Shown here: positions 59,702 through 64,000 of the stretch, in pieces
Layout: the number at the start of each line of letters is the position of its first letter
How positions within the stretch are numbered: position 1 is the first letter of the stretch
Assembly (NCBI GenBank): GCA_009692725.1
Contig: SHYP01000002.1
Coordinates: 1-64,000 of the forward strand
Length of the DNA: 64,000 bases
Source of the DNA: Dehalococcoidia bacterium
GTDB taxonomy: Bacteria > Chloroflexota > Dehalococcoidia > UBA2979
Reading direction: 5' to 3'
The notes under the pieces: generated by a model
What the model saw: the letters and a program-made list of their open reading frames with translations, nothing else
Databases searched by the model: none
What the model was told of the DNA's origin: nothing
Translations under genes and position numbers: made by a program

Positions 59702-61033
59702 GTGCGCGTCCTCTCCATCGGCCGCCCGCTCGCCGATCCCTCCATCGACAACGCGACGATCTTCAGCGCCCCCGCGCTCTTCGAGTACGCCGTGGTCGTG
59801 CTGGACCCCGCCGGCATCTCCGCCGCGATCGCCGAGGCTGTCGAGGGCCGCGGCGGCCACCACACCCTGTCCGGCGTCCCCGTCGTCAACGGCGAGCCCG
59901 CCGGCGACGCGCTCTCCATCGCCGAGCTCCTGCGCCGCCGCCGCGACGAGCTCGTCGCCACCCTCGAGCGCGGCGCGCTCGTCGTCGTCTTCGCCGCCCC
60001 GCAGGCCGCGCTGCCGCAGGTGCTCGGCTTCACCGGCGCGGACCGCTACTGGCTGCTGCCCGCGCCGGCCGGCCTCACTTGGGGCCCGCCGCTGCTGCAC
60101 TGGGCCGAAGGCCACGCGGTCGCCGTCGCCGACCACGCGCACCCGTTCGCGCGCTGGGTCGACGCCGTGCGCGACGACCTGCAATATCGCGCGCTCTTCG
60201 ACCAGCGCGCCCCCGGCTTCGACGCCGCCGCGCGCGTGATCGCCCGCGCCAGCGGCGGCGCGCCGGCCGCCGCCGAGTTCCACGTGCTCGGCGGCCGCGT
60301 CGTGTTTCTGCCGATGCCCGCCGCCCGCGGCGGCGACGCCGCGCTCCGCCACGGCGCCGCGCTCGCCTCGGCCGCGCGCGAGCTGCTCGACGCGCCCGAC
60401 CCCACCGACGCCCCGCCGTACTGGCTCGCCGCCGAAGCGCTGCCCGGCCTCGACGCCCTCGCCGCCGACGCCGTGAGCGCGCGCGACATCGCCACCCGCG
60501 CCGAAGAGCGCGCCCTTGCCACCGAGCGCGAGGCCGCCGCCTTCGCCCAGCCCCGCGACGTACTCTGGCTGCCCAACGGCCGCCCGCTGCTCGCCGCCAC
60601 GCTTCGCTGCGCCGCGCTGCTCGGCTTCGCCGCCCGCTCGGCTGGCGGCCCCCCGCTGCTCACCTCCGACGAAGGCGAGCTGCTGCTCGAGGTCGAAGCC
60701 GCCGACGCCGCCGTCGGCATGGCCCCCCACTACCGCCTGCGCACCCGCCTCGACGCCCTGCTCGAGCGCGAGGGCCGCAGCGCGCGCGGCCTGATCGTCG
60801 TCAACGGCTGGCGCGGCCACCCCCCCGACCGCCGCGACACGCCGTACATCGATGCGCTGCGCGCCGCCGCCGAGGCCCACGGCTACGCCCTGCTCCCCGC
60901 CCCCGAGCTCTACGCCGCCGCCCGCGCCGTGCTATCGGCCGCCCCGCTCGACACCGCCGCGCTGCGCGCCCGCCTGCTCGCCACCTCCGGCGTCGTCACC
61001 CTCAACGACCTGCTGCCCTCGACCAGCGCCTGA
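59702..61033 (+). CDS. Hypothetical protein with a possible restriction-endonuclease-like C-terminal domain
   Basis: About 443 residues. The N-terminal third (RVLSIGRPLADPSIDNATIF, ALFEYAVVVLDPAGISAAI) is compact. The C-terminal 130 residues run PLLTSDEGELLLEVEAADAA, RLRTRLDALLEREGRSARGL then IVVNGWRGHPPDRRDTPYID and HGYALLPAPELYAAARAVL. This arrangement, an E-x-E strand, a VVNG strand with R-x3-RD and a final YALLPxxxLY helix, recalls PD-(D/E)xK-like domains, but the catalytic D and K are not obvious, so activity is doubtful. GTG 59702, six bases after GGAG, is preferred to GTG 59696. No signal peptide. Confidence 0.6.
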   Translation: MRVLSIGRPLADPSIDNATIFSAPALFEYAVVVLDPAGISAAIAEAVEGRGGHHTLSGVPVVNGEPAGDALSIAELLRRRRDELVATLERGALVVVFAAPQAALPQVLGFTGADRYWLLPAPAGLTWGPPLLHWAEGHAVAVADHAHPFARWVDAVRDDLQYRALFDQRAPGFDAAARVIARASGGAPAAAEFHVLGGRVVFLPMPAARGGDAALRHGAALASAARELLDAPDPTDAPPYWLAAEALPGLDALAADAVSARDIATRAEERALATEREAAAFAQPRDVLWLPNGRPLLAATLRCAALLGFAARSAGGPPLLTSDEGELLLEVEAADAAVGMAPHYRLRTRLDALLEREGRSARGLIVVNGWRGHPPDRRDTPYIDALRAAAEAHGYALLPAPELYAAARAVLSAAPLDTAALRARLLATSGVVTLNDLLPSTSA

Positions 61034-61132
61034 CGACTCGGACGCGATTCCTCCTCGGAGACGACACCCCCGAGACGCTCGTGCGGGCAGCCCGCCGCAG
61101 CCGATCGGGGGTGAAGGGATCGCCTCTCGTAC

Positions 61133-61191
61133 CGGGGAGCGGGGCGCAGCCCCGCATTCATGGGGTGGGCGGGCGGGGCCCCCTTCCTCCC
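61133..61191. repeat. REP-like palindromic repeat, copy 2
   Basis: Identical to copy 1 over 24 bases (61134-61157), with the same GCGGGGC-GCA-GCCCCGC hairpin and a following GGGTGGGCGGGCGGGG tract. It lies between the end of a plus-strand gene and the end of the minus-strand methyltransferase, the same convergent setting as copy 1. Confidence 0.75.
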
Positions 61192-62267
61192 TACTCGGTC
61201 AGCCGATAGAAGCGGAAGAAGTCGTGCGCCACCGGCAGCACCTCGATGTCCGCGAAGCCCACCGCGCGCGCATACGCGCGCAGCGTCGCCGGCCGCATCA
61301 CCGTCCCCGTCGCCGCCGTCGGCTGGTGCAACATCCCGTCAGGCAGGCAGATCAGCAGGCTCGCCCCGTACATCAGCCGTTCGACCGGGTCCCCCACCGC
61401 CCCGAACTCCTCCGCCACCCGCTCGTCCATCACGATCACCGTGTCCCCGCCCGACGCGAGCCGGCGCATCGTCGCCAGCACCTCCACCGGGCGTGGCATG
61501 TCGTGGATGCATTCGAACGCCGTGACCAGGTCGTAGCCCCCACTCGCCTCCGCGAGGTCCGTCGCGTGGAAGCGCACGCGGTCCGCGACCCCGTGCTCAC
61601 GCGCGTGCACGCGCGCCGCTTCCACGCTCGGCTCGTCGACGTCGTAGCCGTCCACCGTCACGCCCGGGTATCCCAGCGCAATCGCGATCGAGGACCAACC
61701 CATGCCGCAACCGATGTCCGCCACGCGCGCCCCGGGCGCCGCCTGCAACCGCGCGTGCACGTCCGCGATCTGCGGCAACTGCTCCTGCGCGAGCTGCTGC
61801 AGGAACATCGGCCGGTTTGCGTCGCCCTGCGCCTCGCGCATCTCCGCGCCGAACGCGCTCCACGGCACCCCGCCGCCCGTGCGGTACGCCTCCACCAGCG
61901 CCGGTAACTGCGCGCCCACCGCCCCCGCCAGGGCGGCGAACGGCGTCAGGTACGTCAGACTGTCGCGATCGACGAGCACCGCCGCGTGCGCCGCTGGCAA
62001 TGCGTAGCGTCGCAGCCCCGCGTCCGCGCTCGCGCCCGTCACGTCCACGATCTCGTTCACCGCCTGCTGCTCGAGCCACTCGCGCGCATAGCGCTCCGCG
62101 ATCCCCGCACGCGCCGCCAGCTCCCCCGCCGTCGCCGGCCCTCCACTCGCCAGCGCGCGGTAGAGCCCCAGCCGATCGCCGAGGTAAACCGCGAAGATCG
62201 ACATCACCCCCAGCACGTCGCCAAACAGCCGCTACACCAGCGCGCCCGTGCGCTCCTCGTCCGTCAT
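61191..62267 (-). pseudogene. Class I methyltransferase (type 12/O-methyltransferase-like) with in-frame amber codon
   Basis: The ATG at 62267, with GGGAGGAG upstream, encodes MTDEERTGALV. TAG follows at 62234-62232, then RLFGDVLGVMSIFAVYLGDR and LGLYRALASG in the same frame, the normal dimerisation start of this methyltransferase group. A winged-helix part (GELAARAGIAERYAREWLEQ), motif I GARVADIGCGMGWSSIAIAL, DLVTAFECIHDMPRPVEVL and a C-terminus to 61191 follow. A change of CAG or GAG to TAG explains the break. Restart at GTG 62216 would give 341 residues missing only the first 17, so a working product remains possible. Substrate unknown. Confidence 0.75.
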
Positions 62268-62297
62268 CGCCGCTCCTCCCGCTTCAAACGCTGCACG

Positions 62298-63491
62298 CTA
62301 CACCAGCGCCCGCTCCAGCTCCGTCGGCCGCGCGTAGTCGATCCCCTCGACGCCGAACCCGAACAGCTGCTCGAACGCCTGCTTGTAGCCCGCGTAATCC
62401 GACAGCTCGCGAAGGTTCGCCGTCGTCACGCGCGCCCAGCGCGCCGCCACCTCCGCCTGCACCGACGGATCGAGCTCGCGGTCATCGAGGCGGATGCGCC
62501 GCCGCCTATCGACGACCGGCGCCACGCCCGGCGCGATCTGCTCGCGGAACAGCCGTACGACCTGCTCGATCGTCCCCTCCCACAACCCGCGCTCGCGCAG
62601 CACCGCGAACACGATGCTCATGTACAGCGGCACCCCGGGGATCGCCGCCGAGGCCTGCGTCACCACCGCCGACTGCACGCTCACCCACGCCCCGCCGCCG
62701 TGCGCGTCCGCGAGCCGCGCGTGCAGTCGCTCGGCGGTCGCCTCCAGGTGCTCCTTCGCGCGCCCGATCGTGCCGGAGCGATAGATCTCCTGCGTCACGT
62801 CCGGCCCCACGTACGAGTACGCCACGCTGCGGCAGCCATCGTTGAGCAGGTGCTCGGCCGCGAGCAGCTCCAGCCAGTCCGCCCAGTCCTCGCCGCCCAT
62901 CACGCGCACCGTGTCCGCGATCTCCTCCGCGCTCGCCGCCTCGATGCTCGCCTCGACGACGGCGTCCGCACGCAGGTCGATCGCCTTCCCGGTGTACGGC
63001 GCGCCGATCGGCTTGAGCGCGCTCTGCCACGTCACCGCCCCGTCCGGCGACACCCGCCGCGGCGCCGCGAGCGAGTACACGACGTAGTCGAGTGGCCCGA
63101 AGCGCGCGCGCAGCTCCGCCACCACCTGCTGCTTTACCTCGCGCGTGAACGCGTCACCGTTCACCGTGCGCACGAGCAAGCCCTCGGCGCGCGCGAGCCG
63201 GTGCGCCTCCGCGAGGTTGTACCAGCCCGCGCTGCCCGTGCGCGCCTCGGCCGCCGCGCGCTCGAAGCACACGCCCAGCACGTGCGCGCGCAGCCCGAAC
63301 GCCGCGCTCAGCAACGTCGCGATCCCGTACCCGGTGCTCGACCCGATCACCAGCACGTTCCCCGCGCGCCGCCCCGCGAGCCCGGTCCGCGCGACCTCGG
63401 CCTGGCGCCGCACGACCGCCGCGCAGCCGTCCGGATGCGCGTTCACGGAGATGAACCCGCGGATGCGGGGCGCCACGATCTGCGTGCTCAA
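62298..63491 (-). CDS. fabV: Trans-2-enoyl-CoA/enoyl-ACP reductase FabV
   Basis: 397 residues. FabV signatures are clear: IVAPRIRGFISVNAHPDGCA, VLVIGSSTGYGIATLLSAAF for NAD(P)H, DYVVYSLAAPRRVSPDGAVT, the catalytic Y-x8-K region VAYSYVGPDVTQEIYRSGTI then GRAKEHLEATAERL, and VDRRRRIRLDDRELDPSVQ. This triclosan-resistant enzyme type reduces the double bond of enoyl-thioesters in fatty acid synthesis or short-chain enoyl-CoA reduction. The start is a TTG at 63491 directly before the conserved N-terminus. It lies upstream of the amber-bearing methyltransferase on the same strand. Confidence 0.95.
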   Translation of the reverse strand: MSTQIVAPRIRGFISVNAHPDGCAAVVRRQAEVARTGLAGRRAGNVLVIGSSTGYGIATLLSAAFGLRAHVLGVCFERAAAEARTGSAGWYNLAEAHRLARAEGLLVRTVNGDAFTREVKQQVVAELRARFGPLDYVVYSLAAPRRVSPDGAVTWQSALKPIGAPYTGKAIDLRADAVVEASIEAASAEEIADTVRVMGGEDWADWLELLAAEHLLNDGCRSVAYSYVGPDVTQEIYRSGTIGRAKEHLEATAERLHARLADAHGGGAWVSVQSAVVTQASAAIPGVPLYMSIVFAVLRERGLWEGTIEQVVRLFREQIAPGVAPVVDRRRRIRLDDRELDPSVQAEVAARWARVTTANLRELSDYAGYKQAFEQLFGFGVEGIDYARPTELERALV

Positions 63492-63639
63492 GCGCTGCTC
63501 ACTCTCGTCTCAGCCGGGGTCGCGCTCCGCGTACGGTAGCAGCGCCGCGTGCGAGGCGGACACACCCGCGCGAGCCCCCGCTCGTGCGCCCGCGGTGGCA
63601 CAATCGGCGCGGGATACCTGCCGGGGGGCCGTCGTGCAG

Positions 63640-64000
63640 ATGCAACCGCTCGTCCGCCGCTGGCCGATCCTCGCGGCCGCGGCCGCGGCCGCCGTGCTCG
63701 TGCTCGCGGGCCTCGCCGTGCTGCTCGGCACGCGCCTGCTCGACGACGACCCGCCTCCGCCGGCGAGCGTGCCCGATTGGGCCGCGCGCGTGTGCGGCGC
63801 ACAGAACGCCTTCGTCCAGGCGCTCATCGACTCGCGCGATAATCGCGACCCGCAGTTGCTCGACCTCGAGGCCCGCAAGCAGCGCGCCGCCACGCTCGGC
63901 CGCGCCGAGATCGCCGCCGCGCAGGCCATCGAACGCGAGCTGCGCGCCTTCACCCCGCCCGAAGCCGCACGCGCCTACCACGAGGCGCTGATCGCCCAGG
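63640..64000 (+). CDS. Membrane-anchored protein, 3' end beyond the window
   Basis: 120 codons are visible from ATG 63640 (GTG 63634 is possible). A short basic start (MQPLVRRWP) is followed by one strongly hydrophobic helix (ILAAAAAAAVLVLAGLAVLL), then a soluble, helical part with VPDWAARVCGAQNAFVQALI and TLGRAEIAAAQAIERELRAF. The topology suggests a single-pass protein or signal-anchored periplasmic domain. No family recognised. It is divergent from fabV. Confidence 0.6.
   Translation, partial: MQPLVRRWPILAAAAAAAVLVLAGLAVLLGTRLLDDDPPPPASVPDWAARVCGAQNAFVQALIDSRDNRDPQLLDLEARKQRAATLGRAEIAAAQAIERELRAFTPPEAARAYHEALIAQ

Noticed and set aside
1..64000. CRISPR arrays, complete insertion sequences or an active recombinase
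   Set aside because: I found no regularly spaced short repeats and no transposase or recombinase frame. The only mobile traces are the two decayed HTH elements and the palindromic repeats.

Overview
The window is a very GC-rich chromosomal segment, most likely from a Chloroflexota bacterium (Dehalococcoidia-like). The lineage call rests mainly on an adjacent pair of large membrane proteins (39736-43958), a TIGR03663-type glycosyltransferase-like protein and a DUF2298 (Chlor_Arch_YYY) protein, known chiefly from Chloroflexi and Archaea. Supporting signs are GTG and TTG starts, GTGA/ATGA stop-start overlaps, and the mix of crotonase-family, deazaflavin-type and short-chain dehydrogenase genes. 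This is inference from protein families, not a database result.

Layout. 1-1303: end of an unknown gene and a frameshifted M50 site-2 protease with CBS domains. 1566-5735: a tungsten/molybdenum aldehyde ferredoxin oxidoreductase operon (four-cluster ferredoxin, FAD reductase, catalytic subunit, MoaD/ThiS-like protein). 5745-11630: an eroded island bracketed by two directly repeated copies of a decayed helix-turn-helix element. It holds an acyl-CoA dehydrogenase stub, a methyltransferase and winged-helix pair, a type III restriction subunit remnant, an intact RecB-like nuclease, a truncated methyltransferase and a broken universal stress protein. 11854-19249: nitroreductase, deazaflavin-type reductase, three crotonase-family enzymes, a CatB-type acetyltransferase, a damaged response regulator, tRNA-Phe(GAA) and an SDR. 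19443-22658: a nucleotide-sugar cassette whose DegT aminotransferase has lost its core. 23109-27565: class V aminotransferase, CoA-ligase-like protein, DinB protein with an amber codon, and a pterin-binding-domain protein.

27754-36864: mutL, a subtilisin-like lipoprotein, mutS, and a NuoF/NuoE-type NADH diaphorase pair. 37333-50143: a long minus-strand run, rnc-smc-(decayed secreted protein)-ftsY-DUF2298-TIGR03663-flippase-like protein-FAD oxidase. 50362-52366: a CCA/poly(A) nucleotidyltransferase coupled to a small PHD/treble-clef-like protein and a membrane protein. 52305-59105: GNAT, DinG-type helicase/exonuclease, PHP phosphoesterase, membrane protein, ispE, rsmA and the SRP RNA. 59296-64000: two poorly characterised proteins, a methyltransferase with an amber codon, fabV, and the start of a membrane-anchored protein.

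The most striking general property is the number of interrupted genes: frameshifts, two amber codons, an internal in-frame deletion, a 72-base duplication and several stubs. These sit beside intact housekeeping genes, including mutS and mutL. Whether this is real gene decay or assembly/sequencing error cannot be decided from the sequence alone. No CRISPR array was seen. The best candidate for something undescribed is the 5.7-11.6 kb repeat-flanked island, followed by the diaphorase whose ferredoxin tail has lost the ligands of exactly one of its two clusters.
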